Source: an uncultured Lachnospiraceae bacterium
GTDB lineage: Bacteria; Bacillota; Clostridia; Lachnospirales; Lachnospiraceae
Reading direction: 5' to 3'
DNA: 55,146 bases
NCBI GenBank assembly: GCA_946631165.1
Contig: CAMOZZ010000002.1
Location: forward strand, 1 to 55,146
Below the pieces are notes generated by a model. It made no database searches, was not told the origin of the DNA, and saw nothing but the letters and a program-made list of their open reading frames with translations. This document shows, piece after piece, positions 28,809 through 38,091 of this stretch; the first letter of the stretch is position 1; every line of letters begins with the position of its first letter. A program made the translations under genes and the position numbers.

Positions 28809-30524
28809 TCAGTCTTCAGCCGCTGCTCCCGCCGCGACAGGTTCCGCGCCGGGGGCAGCGTAATATTTTTCTATGACATCCCATACGGTGCTGCCGTCCA
28901 TTCCCAGCTTCCAGAAAGCGATGCCCTTCAGTTCGTTTGCCTGTATCAGCCTGATCCTGGCATCCTGTGATTCATCATCTTCCAGCCAGATCTGATACAC
29001 CGTACCGTCTTCTTCGCAATGTGCCATATTCTGTCCCAGCTCTTCCTGCCAGGCGATCTCCATATTGTGATTCTTTGCATACTGCACCGAACCGTCCATG
29101 CCTACAGCCTCCGAGGACAGGCCGTCCGGACTGTCGATCCATACCCTCGTATAGAACGGCGTCCCGCAGATGAGCCTGTCTGCGCCGGTCTTTGCGAGCA
29201 GATCCCGGATCCCCTGCGACACGAATCCCAGCGAAGCGGTCGAACCGGGATCGCTCCCCGGATAGTGTTCGTCATAGGCCATCAGAACGATGTAATCGAC
29301 CACTTTGGCCTGTTCTTCCAGGTGATATCTCGCGATCCCGCCGCCGGAAGGCATCCCGCTGTCCACGGACAGGATCATGCCTCTTTTCCGGCATTCCACG
29401 GAAAGCTCACGGATGAACTGGATGTAAGCGTCCCCTGTCTCTTCCGGCAGCCGCTCAATGTCGACATTGAGCCCGTCTGCGCCAACGGCTTCGAGTTCGG
29501 CAAAGATCTTCTCTGTCAGAGATCTTCTGACCGACGTCGGGACGAGCGAACCGTTCAGGTCCACCTCATGGTTGACATTGTCAAGCATGACCCATACCTG
29601 CATGCCGGCTTCGTGGGCAGCACTGACATAATCAGCAGCGCCCCTGGACTCCAGCTCCCCGATCGTTTCCGTCATGGAAAGCCATGTGGGGCAGATGACA
29701 TTGACCGGCGTTTTCTTTGCCGCAAAAGCAGCCAGCTCATTATTTCCGGTCGACCGGAAGACCTGATGCCAGATCATGCACACCTCTCCGGGAAAATCCG
29801 TATGCGTATATTCCGGCTCGGTGTAAGGACCGTCTTCCGTCACTTCCTCCGTTCCGGAAAGCGCAGCTTTCCGGATGTATCCGATCAGGCCGTCCGGACT
29901 CTGTACCCTGTCCCAGTTCTCGAGTTCTTCCAGGATAACCACCCGGTCACCGGACGAGAGCATGGTCATGACAGGACTTCTGACGCCGCCTCTGACGCGC
30001 AGCGCTTCTTCCTCTCCGACCGTGCCCACGAGCTCGCTTCCCCATACGGTCCGCAGCACGATCCTGGCCGGACTGTCGAAGTTCTCAGCACTGATATTGG
30101 AGTACTGCTGTACGTAGGTAAGCGAGATATAGACTTCCCCGTCTTCGATGATAAAGACAGGGGCGCCGTCAAAGGCGGTCTCCGTATCGGCTGCCACCGT
30201 CTCCTCTGGAAGCGTATAGAGCAGAAGCTCTTCGGCCGGATCCCAGTAAAATCCTCCGTTCAGCTCCTTTCTGATCACATCATAAGGAAGATAGGCGTGC
30301 CCCAGCGTCCATAGCGCTCTTTCTTCGATCAGTTCGTGATTGGCTATGATGGCTGCAGTCCCTTCCTCCGAGCCGTAGATGGCGCCGAGGTCTGCCCGCC
30401 TGTCGGTCGGTATCCGTCTGGTGATCCATTCTCCTGCAAGCCCTGCCGCGGCCACCGCGGCGATCAGGAACAGGATGATCAGTACGGGAGATATACGTCT
30501 TCTTCTTTTCACTCTTCTACTCAT
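28809..30524 (-). CDS. Membrane-anchored glycosyl hydrolase family 18 protein with SH3-like domain
   Basis: GADGLNVDIERLPEETGDAYIQF resembles the GH18 DxxDxDxE region; YIVLMAYDEHYPGSDPG; N-terminal TM; internal SH3-like DRVVILEELENWDRVQSPDGLIGYIRK. Confidence 0.85.
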   Translation of the reverse strand: MSRRVKRRRRISPVLIILFLIAAVAAAGLAGEWITRRIPTDRRADLGAIYGSEEGTAAIIANHELIEERALWTLGHAYLPYDVIRKELNGGFYWDPAEELLLYTLPEETVAADTETAFDGAPVFIIEDGEVYISLTYVQQYSNISAENFDSPARIVLRTVWGSELVGTVGEEEALRVRGGVRSPVMTMLSSGDRVVILEELENWDRVQSPDGLIGYIRKAALSGTEEVTEDGPYTEPEYTHTDFPGEVCMIWHQVFRSTGNNELAAFAAKKTPVNVICPTWLSMTETIGELESRGAADYVSAAHEAGMQVWVMLDNVNHEVDLNGSLVPTSVRRSLTEKIFAELEAVGADGLNVDIERLPEETGDAYIQFIRELSVECRKRGMILSVDSGMPSGGGIARYHLEEQAKVVDYIVLMAYDEHYPGSDPGSTASLGFVSQGIRDLLAKTGADRLICGTPFYTRVWIDSPDGLSSEAVGMDGSVQYAKNHNMEIAWQEELGQNMAHCEEDGTVYQIWLEDDESQDARIRLIQANELKGIAFWKLGMDGSTVWDVIEKYYAAPGAEPVAAGAAAED

Positions 30525-31046
30525 CTGGCAGTACCTGCATTTCTGAAATAGGATTTCCTGTACTTGATTCAGGAGTATACCACAGACCTGCCGGTATTAC
30601 AAACCGCCTTCCTGCGGATCTCGTGATCGGAGGAAACAATTTGGAAAACAGATGCCGTTCCCGATTCTGTCCGATGACTGCCCATGTGTCATCTGTTCTG
30701 ATCCGCATTGACGCGGCCCTGCCCTTTGCACACAACAGATGCCGCCTGAAAAGAATATCGATCTGGTTCCCGCAGGCATGCCGCCGTATTCCCGCTTCTC
30801 CTTTCTGAACTGACTGATCCACTCGTTCCGGCGGTCCCGTACTGACAGATCCCGGTTCCGTGCCCTGCGGCACAAGTGAAAATGTCTGCCTGCCTCCTTA
30901 TGATACCCCCGGCAGCCCCCGGTGTCATGCAACGATTGGGTGCCTTTCTGTCCCTTCTGCCGTAAAAACGTGATAATCCCTCCGAATGTCCTTTACATTC
31001 TCCGATCCTTTGGGTTATAATCTAGTATCACATAAAGGAGACGGTC

Positions 31047-31775
31047 ATGAAGATTGAAAGACTGAGTGAAAACCAGATACGCTGCACCCTGAGCCGTACC
31101 GATCTGAGGGAACGCAGGATCTCGCTTTTCGAGCTCGCATACGGCGGAGAGAAGGCAAGACATCTTTTCCGCGAGATGCTGGAGCGCGCGAATGACGAGG
31201 TCGGTTTTCGCGTGGACGATCTGCCGCTCATGATAGAAGCGATCCCGCTTTCCGGCGACGGTCTCAGCCTCGTCATCACGAAAGTGGAGGATCCGGATGA
31301 ACTCGATACGCGATTCGCGCGGTTCGCACCGGTGATCGAAGAAGCCTATGAGAGTATCGTCTCCGGCGCCTCCGGTCCGGAAAATGCCGGATCAGCGCAG
31401 GATATACTGGATACGCTGGGAAAGATCCTTGAGAACGCCTCCGAAGATAATCCGGAATCCGGCACTGCCGCCCCGGCTGATATCGCGCCCGTTTACAGCT
31501 TTGATACCATGGAGAATGTGCTGCGGGCTGCGGAAATGCTGGCAGGCGTTTATAAGGGTGAGAATTCATTGTATAAAAATACGCGCAGCGGCGCCTATCT
31601 GCTGTCGGTACACAGATCGCGCCATACGCCCGAAGAATTCAACAGGATATGCAACATCCTTACAGAATACGGACAGCGCATGCGCTCCAATTCGGCAAGC
31701 GAGGAATACTTCCGTGAACATATGAAGCTGCTGGCCGGCGGACACGCGCTGCAGTCGATCGTTTCAGGCAAATAA
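31047..31775 (+). CDS. mecA: Adaptor protein MecA
   Basis: MKIERLSENQIRCTLSRTDLRERRISLFELAYGGEKARHLFREMLERANDEVGF; C-terminal FDTMENVLRAAEML. Confidence 0.9.
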   Translation: MKIERLSENQIRCTLSRTDLRERRISLFELAYGGEKARHLFREMLERANDEVGFRVDDLPLMIEAIPLSGDGLSLVITKVEDPDELDTRFARFAPVIEEAYESIVSGASGPENAGSAQDILDTLGKILENASEDNPESGTAAPADIAPVYSFDTMENVLRAAEMLAGVYKGENSLYKNTRSGAYLLSVHRSRHTPEEFNRICNILTEYGQRMRSNSASEEYFREHMKLLAGGHALQSIVSGK

Positions 31776-31803
31776 AAAACTCCGGCATCTGCCGGAGTTT
31801 TTT
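31774..31803. terminator. Bidirectional terminator between mecA and ferredoxin
   Basis: AAAAAACTCCGGCA-TC-TGCCGGAGTTTTTT. Confidence 0.93.
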
Positions 31804-31811
31804 ATTGTTCA

Positions 31812-31985
31812 TTATTCTGCGGGAGCGATTGCTTCTGTAGGACATACACCTGCGCATGTTCCGCAGTCGATGCAGACATCGGGGTTGATCTCGTAATGCT
31901 CTGCGCCTTCAGCAATAGCTTCTACGGGGCACTCTGCTGCACAGGTTCCGCAGCTTACGCATTCATCAGAAATTACATATGCCAT
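31812..31985 (-). CDS. 2[4Fe-4S] ferredoxin (57 aa, not in the supplied ORF track)
   Basis: Read directly: MAYVISDECVSCGTCAAECPVEAIAEGAEHYEINPDVCIDCGTCAGVCPTEAIAPAE; two CxxCxxCxxxCP clusters; upstream AGGAGG. Confidence 0.96.
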   Translation of the reverse strand: MAYVISDECVSCGTCAAECPVEAIAEGAEHYEINPDVCIDCGTCAGVCPTEAIAPAE

Positions 31986-32220
31986 TTTGATTACCTCCTG
32001 TATATTACGATTACCGGATCTCGGTATTCTGGCGTCATTGTAATACAGAATTTTTCAAAATTCAATAGGTTAGTTCTTTCTTTTTTTCTTTTTTACAGTC
32101 TTAAGCATTTCATTGCCGCCATATTCAGTTAATTCAAACTAACCACAATCCTCTTGCATTTCTTACTTTAATACACTATACTGTCCATTGATCACATCAT
32201 CTTTATGAAAGGAGAGCATC

Positions 32221-32433
32221 ATGGCACAGCAGATTGATAAGGATATGCTTATCGGCGAACTGATCAATGTTGATATAAACATCGTTCCCATCCTCATGGG
32301 CGCAGGCATGCACTGCATCGGCTGCCCTTCCTCCCAGATGGAATCTCTGGATGAGGCCTGCATGGTACATGGCATCGAGACAGAGACCATGGTAAATGCG
32401 ATCAACGAATATCTGGCCGCAAAGGAGCAGTAA
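32221..32433 (+). CDS. DUF1858-type small protein
   Basis: MAQQIDKDMLIGELINVDINIVPILMGAGMHCIGCPSSQMESLDEACMVHGIE; hydrophobic helix plus HCIGCPSS motif. Confidence 0.85.
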   Translation: MAQQIDKDMLIGELINVDINIVPILMGAGMHCIGCPSSQMESLDEACMVHGIETETMVNAINEYLAAKEQ

Positions 32434-32463
32434 AAATAAGAGCCGCAAGGCTCTTATTTTTTT
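32434..32463. terminator. Shared terminator, overlapping the dnaB stop codon
   Basis: AAATAAGAGCC-GCAA-GGCTCTTATTTTTTTT. Confidence 0.9.
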
Positions 32464-33803
32464 TCATCCGTTCTGCTCAGGTTGCCGAATTTCGTAAGGT
32501 CAGGCATCCATGCAAGCTCGGTGGTCCCGATCGGGCCGTTCCTCTGCTTCGCAATGATCACTTCACAGATATTCTTTTTCGGGCTGTCATGGTTATAATA
32601 GTCATCCCTGTACAGGAACATGACCACGTCGGCATCCTGCTCTATGGCGCCTGATTCTCGCAGGTCGGACAGCATCGGCCGCTTATCGTTTCTCGATTCC
32701 ACCGCGCGGGAAAGCTGGGAAAGCGCAATAATCGGACAGTTCAGCTCCCTGGCGATCGCCTTTAAGGATCTCGAGATCTCCGAGATCTCCTGCTGGCGGT
32801 TGTCGTTTCCGCGTCTGCCCGAACCTGTCATCAGCTGCAGATAGTCGATAATGATGAGCTGCAGCCCGAATTCCAGTTTGTATTTCCGGCATTTCGTACG
32901 AAGCTCCGACACGGAAATACCCGGCGTATCATCCAGGATCAGCTTCGAGTTGCTGAACATCTCCGTCGCCTCTATGATCTTGTCCCAGTCCGAATCAGCC
33001 AGATTGCCGACGCGGATATTTTCGGAGTTCACCCTCGTCTCCATGGCATACATACGGTTCATGAGCTGTTCCTTCGACATCTCAAGACTGAAGATCGCCG
33101 TGCAGTACCCTTTTTTCAGGCAGGCATACTGCGCAATATTCAGTGCGAACGCTGTCTTTCCCATGGACGGTCTGGCTGCCAGCAGGATCAGATCGGACGG
33201 CTGCAGTCCCGCGAGCTTTCTGTCCAGATCCGTAAATCCCGTCGGTACGCCGGTGATCAGGCTCTTTGTCCTGGCCGCCTTATGAATACGCTCCAGCGCA
33301 GAGATCGCGACTTCCTGAATCGGCACATAATCCTGCTCCCTGCGCCGGTTGAGCACATCGAAGATCTTCTTCTCGGTATCCGCCAGGATGTTTTCGGTCT
33401 TATCCTTCCCGGCATAGCACGCCCCGGCAATATCCTCCGTGACATGGATCAGTCTCCGGAGGACCGCTTTGTCATGGATGATCTCCGCATAGTATTTTCC
33501 GTTTGCGGAATAGGGAACGTCGGCTGCCAGTCCGCCCAGATATTCCATCCCCGCTGTCTCCGGCGGGACATCCTTCTCCTTCAGCCGGTCCTGCAGCGTC
33601 ATGACATCGACCGGACGCCCTTCCTCATAGAGCTCGACCATGGAATCGAAAATAACCCCGTACTGTCTGATGTAGAATTCGCTGCCGTTCACGATATTCT
33701 CCACGACGGGGATCACTTCATTATCCAGAAGCATTGCTCCGATCAGGATTCCTTCAGCCTCTTCGCTGTGGGGCTGTATACGTTTTATCTGGTTTTCTTC
33801 CAT
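32454..33803 (-). CDS. dnaB: Replicative DNA helicase DnaB
   Basis: LILLAARPSMGKTAFALNIA, FSLEMSKEQL, LQLIIIDYLQLM, LSQLSRAVE. Confidence 0.97.
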   Translation of the reverse strand: MEENQIKRIQPHSEEAEGILIGAMLLDNEVIPVVENIVNGSEFYIRQYGVIFDSMVELYEEGRPVDVMTLQDRLKEKDVPPETAGMEYLGGLAADVPYSANGKYYAEIIHDKAVLRRLIHVTEDIAGACYAGKDKTENILADTEKKIFDVLNRRREQDYVPIQEVAISALERIHKAARTKSLITGVPTGFTDLDRKLAGLQPSDLILLAARPSMGKTAFALNIAQYACLKKGYCTAIFSLEMSKEQLMNRMYAMETRVNSENIRVGNLADSDWDKIIEATEMFSNSKLILDDTPGISVSELRTKCRKYKLEFGLQLIIIDYLQLMTGSGRRGNDNRQQEISEISRSLKAIARELNCPIIALSQLSRAVESRNDKRPMLSDLRESGAIEQDADVVMFLYRDDYYNHDSPKKNICEVIIAKQRNGPIGTTELAWMPDLTKFGNLSRTDEKK

Positions 33804-33871
33804 GGTCAGATCTCACAACTCTCTCTCATAAACAGCGGCGCCGGATGTTCTTCTCCGCAAATGGCACCGCC

Positions 33872-34318
33872 TCATTCAGCTGTTACATTCACCTTGATCG
33901 CCGCCGTCACATCCTTGTGCAGCTTGACTGACACGGGATGCTCGCCCAGCGTCTTGATGGGATCGGGAAGGACGATTTTCTTTTTATCGACCGCAACGCC
34001 CAGCTGTTTTTCGACTTCCTGTGCAAGTTCCTTCGAAGCAATCGCGCCGAAGAGCTTTCCGCCTTCGCCGGCTTTGACCTTCATATTGATCGTCTTTCCG
34101 GAGATGGACGCCGAGAGCGCTCTTGCCGCAGCCAGTTCCTCTGCCGCCACCTTTGCCTCGTAGGCTTTCTGCTGCTTAAGTTTCGCCAGATTGGCTGCAT
34201 TTGCCTCGACCGCCATCTTCTTCGGGATCAGGAAATTTCTGGCATATCCGTCGTTCGCCTTGACCACATCGCCGGCTTTTCCCAGCGTCTTTACATCCTG
34301 AAGTAATACTACCTGCAT
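33872..34318 (-). CDS. rplI: 50S ribosomal protein L9
   Basis: MQVVLLQDVKTLGKAGDVVKANDGYARNFLIPKKMAVEA. Confidence 0.97.
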   Translation of the reverse strand: MQVVLLQDVKTLGKAGDVVKANDGYARNFLIPKKMAVEANAANLAKLKQQKAYEAKVAAEELAAARALSASISGKTINMKVKAGEGGKLFGAIASKELAQEVEKQLGVAVDKKKIVLPDPIKTLGEHPVSVKLHKDVTAAIKVNVTAE

Positions 34319-34330
34319 GATTTCCTCCTT

Positions 34331-36325
34331 TTACAGGGCGCCTTCCTGCGTCATCTGCAGAAGGGTGTCCTTCACTCGTTCTTTCGCTTCCTCGACCGAA
34401 CAGTCTGTCAGCTGCGCGCCGGCAATGCTGAGATGCCCGCCGCCGCCCAGCCGTTCCATGACCAGCTGGACATTTACTTCATCGATCGATCTTGCGCTGA
34501 TATATACCTTATCATTGTACGGTGTGAATACGAACGATGCCTTCACGCCGATGATGTCGAGCATGTCGTTTGCTGCCTGCGCGCCGATTACTGTAGGGCT
34601 TTCCACGTCTTCAGGTTCGCATACACCGATCGCATAGCTGTCCATGAACATCTCCGCATTGCTGACCGTGGCTGTTTTCGCTCTTGTCTCCTGTATGCGC
34701 TCCCGGAAAAGCTTGCGCACCCTGGTAACGTCCGCGCCGTGCCTCCTTAAGAATGCCGCCGCCTCGAATGTCCTGACGCCTGTCTTCGCAAGGAAATTAT
34801 CCGTATCCATGACGATGCCGGCATAGATCGTCTCCGCTTCCAGCGGTTTGATGCGCATGCTGTCGCTGAAATACTGCAGCACTTCCGCGACCATTTCACT
34901 GGCCGAGGATGCGTACGGCTCGATATAGGAAAGCGTTGATTTTTTGATCGTCTCGCTGTTCTGCCTGTGGTGGTCGAGCACCACGATCGTCTCTGCTTTC
35001 TCCACCAGGGACGGGCATTCCGTGTAGCTCTGGCGGTTCACATCCACCACGACCACCATTGTTCCGGGCGCCAGGAGGCTCTTTGCCTTTTCCGAGTTGA
35101 TAATGAGATCCTGCGGATAATCCGGGTTGTTCACGAACCGGTCCATGATCGGCCGCAGCGAAGAGGTGATCTCATTCATTACGATATGGGCGCTTTTCTG
35201 CATATGCACGGCGGCGCGGTAAATGCCGATCGCGGCGCCGAAGCAGTCCATGTCAGGCATCTGGTGTCCCATAATGAGCACCTGCTCCTTGCCGGCCATC
35301 AGTTCCCGCAGCGCCTGGGCTTTTACCCTGGCCTTGACCCTGGTAGCACGGCCTTCTTCCCGCTCCTTCTTGCCGCCGTAGAAGATCGTCTTTTCCGGCA
35401 TCCTTACGACAGCCTGGTCGCCGCCGCGGCCAAGAGCCAGGTTCATGGCATTCTGTGCCGTCTCGTCATTTTTATCGAGCGTCCCTCTGCCTGTCGCCAT
35501 GCTGATACTGAGCGTGACGGCAGTCGTATTTCCGATATTCAGCGTCTTTACATCTTCAAGGATGGAGAAATGATCTTCCATCGCCGCGTCCAGGCCCTTT
35601 TTCTGCATGAAAATGGAATATTTATCCTTCTCCACCTTCCGGATCTGGGCGTCATACTGTCCGAAATATCTGTTGAGCTTCCGTTCGATCAGGGCTGCCA
35701 GCAGAGACTGTCTGACCTGCTCCGTGCTGCCCATAACCTCTTCATAGTTGTCGATGTACACCTGTCCGATAACAGCTCTCTGGGCTTCCAATTCCGCCAG
35801 TGTCTTCAGATGCAGTGTCTCATCGAACAGAAAGACCGAATACATCCCCGTTCTTTCCGAGATCAGCTGGATATCGAACTGATAGGCTCTGTCGCGCCAC
35901 TGTATATGCTCCGTGTGCTTAACGCCGGGTTCCGGAAGCTTCTTGCAGAGTCCCGGACACATCTGTTCAATGGAAAAGGAGTCTTCCTCATCCGGCAGCA
36001 GCGCTTCAAACTCCTTATTCACCCAGAGCACTTCGCCCTTATTGCCGATGATACAGTACGGTCTCGGCAGGGACATCAGCCTTTCATACTGGTTGGTCAC
36101 GAATTCCGTTCCGAATTCGATCAGTTCGCCTTCCATCTGTCTGCGCCAGGAAAGCATCCACCACAGCAGGAACGCACCATAGCATCCGGTGATCACGCCG
36201 GCAATGAGTCCCGCATACGGATTGATCCATGTCATCAGAACGATAAGCACTATCAGCAGGGGCAGCAGATACAGCGGCCAGTGCAGCGACTGCCTCAGCT
36301 TTCCCTGGATCCTTTTGTCACTCAT
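34331..36325 (-). CDS. gdpP: Cyclic-di-AMP phosphodiesterase GdpP (DHH/DHHA1 with degenerate GGDEF/PAS)
   Basis: Two TMs, PAS-like region, ALRELMAGKEQVLIMGHQMPDMDCFGAAIGIYRA, VVLDHHRQNSETI, GGGGHLSIAGAQL. Confidence 0.93.
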   Translation of the reverse strand: MSDKRIQGKLRQSLHWPLYLLPLLIVLIVLMTWINPYAGLIAGVITGCYGAFLLWWMLSWRRQMEGELIEFGTEFVTNQYERLMSLPRPYCIIGNKGEVLWVNKEFEALLPDEEDSFSIEQMCPGLCKKLPEPGVKHTEHIQWRDRAYQFDIQLISERTGMYSVFLFDETLHLKTLAELEAQRAVIGQVYIDNYEEVMGSTEQVRQSLLAALIERKLNRYFGQYDAQIRKVEKDKYSIFMQKKGLDAAMEDHFSILEDVKTLNIGNTTAVTLSISMATGRGTLDKNDETAQNAMNLALGRGGDQAVVRMPEKTIFYGGKKEREEGRATRVKARVKAQALRELMAGKEQVLIMGHQMPDMDCFGAAIGIYRAAVHMQKSAHIVMNEITSSLRPIMDRFVNNPDYPQDLIINSEKAKSLLAPGTMVVVVDVNRQSYTECPSLVEKAETIVVLDHHRQNSETIKKSTLSYIEPYASSASEMVAEVLQYFSDSMRIKPLEAETIYAGIVMDTDNFLAKTGVRTFEAAAFLRRHGADVTRVRKLFRERIQETRAKTATVSNAEMFMDSYAIGVCEPEDVESPTVIGAQAANDMLDIIGVKASFVFTPYNDKVYISARSIDEVNVQLVMERLGGGGHLSIAGAQLTDCSVEEAKERVKDTLLQMTQEGAL

Positions 36326-37922
36326 GATGCTCTCCTCCCGGAAGCGCAAGCTGTCCTCTGAATTCTATCCCGGGTCCGCCCTTTCCTCTCAGGTAGTCCG
36401 CCGTGATGATCACTCTTCCGATGTTCGGATCCTTCGGGATCTCGTACATGATATCGAGCATGAATTCCTCAATGATCGCTCTGAGCGCTCTGGCCCCGGT
36501 ATCCTGTGCAAGCGCCTTTTCCGCGATCACGGCAAGCGCCTCGTCTTCAAATACCAGATCGACTTCATCCATGGCAAGCAGCTTTTTGTACTGTTTCAGG
36601 ATAGCATTCTTCGGCTCCTGCAGGATACGGATCAGCGCTTCCTTATCAAGCGGCCGCAATGTAACGACGACCGGAAGTCTTCCCAGAAATTCCGGGATCA
36701 TGCCGAATTTTCGCAGGTCCTCGGTCTTCACCTGGCTGAGGATATCCTCGTCGCTCTCCAGCCCTTTCAGTCTGGCGCCGAATCCCATCGAGCTGTTCTT
36801 CGTGAGCCGTTCCCGGATCACATCGGTGAGATCCGGAAAAGCGCCGCCGCAGATGAACAGGATATTGCCCGTATCCATCGTTGCCATCGGCACCATGCCG
36901 TTCTTGCTGCCGGCGCCGACCGGCACGTCTACGCGGCTTCCTTCCAGGAGCTTCAAGAGTTCCTGCTGGACGGATTCCCCGCTCACGTCCCTTGTATTCA
37001 TATGAAGCTTCTTTGCGATCTTGTCTATTTCATCGATGAAGACAATCCCTGTCTCAGCCTTGTCCACGTCATTGTCCGCTGCCGCCAGAAGTTTGGAGAG
37101 CACGCTTTCAATATCGTCCCCGATATAGCCCGCTTCGGTAAGCGAAGTGGCGTCGGCAATGGCGAGCGGCACATTGAGGAGCTTTGCGAGCGTCTGGACA
37201 AGATACGTCTTGCCGCTTCCCGTCGGGCCGATCAGCATCATGTTGGATTTCCTGATCTCGACGCCGTCGGTATTGTCCGCGAGGATCCTCTTGTAGTGGT
37301 TGTAGACCGCAACGGAAATGGATTTCTTCGCCATTTCCTGGCCGACCACGTACTCATCCAGCATTGCTTTGATCTTATGCGGCGCGGGAACGTCCTTCAT
37401 CGTGAAATCCGGCTTTTTGTTTTCCGAACGCTTCTTCACTTTCTGGCGTTCGGGGATCTGCATGCCAAACGGGCCCATCTGGGTCAGGTCGATCATCCTG
37501 ACATTGATCCTGGGACTCCCGTCGTTCTTCTTTTTCTTCTTTTCCGGCGGCTGCTCTTCGCCCTCCCCGTCCGGCGCATCCTGAACGGTCTGCCCTTCGG
37601 TTTCCGCGGGAACGGGCCGGCCGTCTTCCGCAGCCGGAACAGTCTCCATTCCGTCCGCGTCTTCCGCGCTGCCGTCTTCTTCCGTTTCCTCATCGCCGCC
37701 CGTTCCGCCGGGCATCAGACCGCCAAACAGATCAAAGGGCATTCCCTGTCCGGACAGGAACGGCGTAAGCATGGGCATACTGTCGATCGCTTTCTGGATG
37801 CAGTCATTGCACACACAGATACCGTCCGCGATATGGATCATCTTCCCCGCTTTGCTCTGCGGTCTGCGGCAGATATTGCAGACGTCTTCATATTCCTGCT
37901 TGTTGTTATTGTCTTCGTTCAT
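36318..37922 (-). CDS. clpX: ClpX-type AAA+ unfoldase with long acidic interdomain linker
   Basis: Zinc-binding CNICRRPQSKAGKMIHIADGICVCNDC; KAMLDEYVVGQEMAKKSISVAVYNHYKRI; GPTGSGKTYLVQTLAKLL; GDDIESVLSKLL. Confidence 0.9.
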   Translation of the reverse strand: MNEDNNNKQEYEDVCNICRRPQSKAGKMIHIADGICVCNDCIQKAIDSMPMLTPFLSGQGMPFDLFGGLMPGGTGGDEETEEDGSAEDADGMETVPAAEDGRPVPAETEGQTVQDAPDGEGEEQPPEKKKKKNDGSPRINVRMIDLTQMGPFGMQIPERQKVKKRSENKKPDFTMKDVPAPHKIKAMLDEYVVGQEMAKKSISVAVYNHYKRILADNTDGVEIRKSNMMLIGPTGSGKTYLVQTLAKLLNVPLAIADATSLTEAGYIGDDIESVLSKLLAAADNDVDKAETGIVFIDEIDKIAKKLHMNTRDVSGESVQQELLKLLEGSRVDVPVGAGSKNGMVPMATMDTGNILFICGGAFPDLTDVIRERLTKNSSMGFGARLKGLESDEDILSQVKTEDLRKFGMIPEFLGRLPVVVTLRPLDKEALIRILQEPKNAILKQYKKLLAMDEVDLVFEDEALAVIAEKALAQDTGARALRAIIEEFMLDIMYEIPKDPNIGRVIITADYLRGKGGPGIEFRGQLALPGGEHHE

Positions 37923-38049
37923 TGCGTCTCCGTGGTCCGTTGAGTAGGGATCAAACACAAAAATCTATCTATGTATCATATCAGAAATATGGTTCTGCTT
38001 CAATAGTTGAAATACGGGGCCGGCTGCGGCGGCATACCGGCCGGGAACC

Positions 38050-38076
38050 AAAAAAGAGCCGGCACAGGGCCGGCTC
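38050..38076 (-). terminator. Intrinsic terminator of the VaFE surface-protein gene
   Basis: Minus strand GAGCCGGC-CCTGT-GCCGGCTC-TTTTTT. Confidence 0.88.
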
Positions 38077-38091
38077 GGGATGCGTCCGAGA

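Noticed and set aside
36189-37943. 584-aa plus-strand ORF opposite clpX
   Set aside because: Antisense artefact over a conserved gene.
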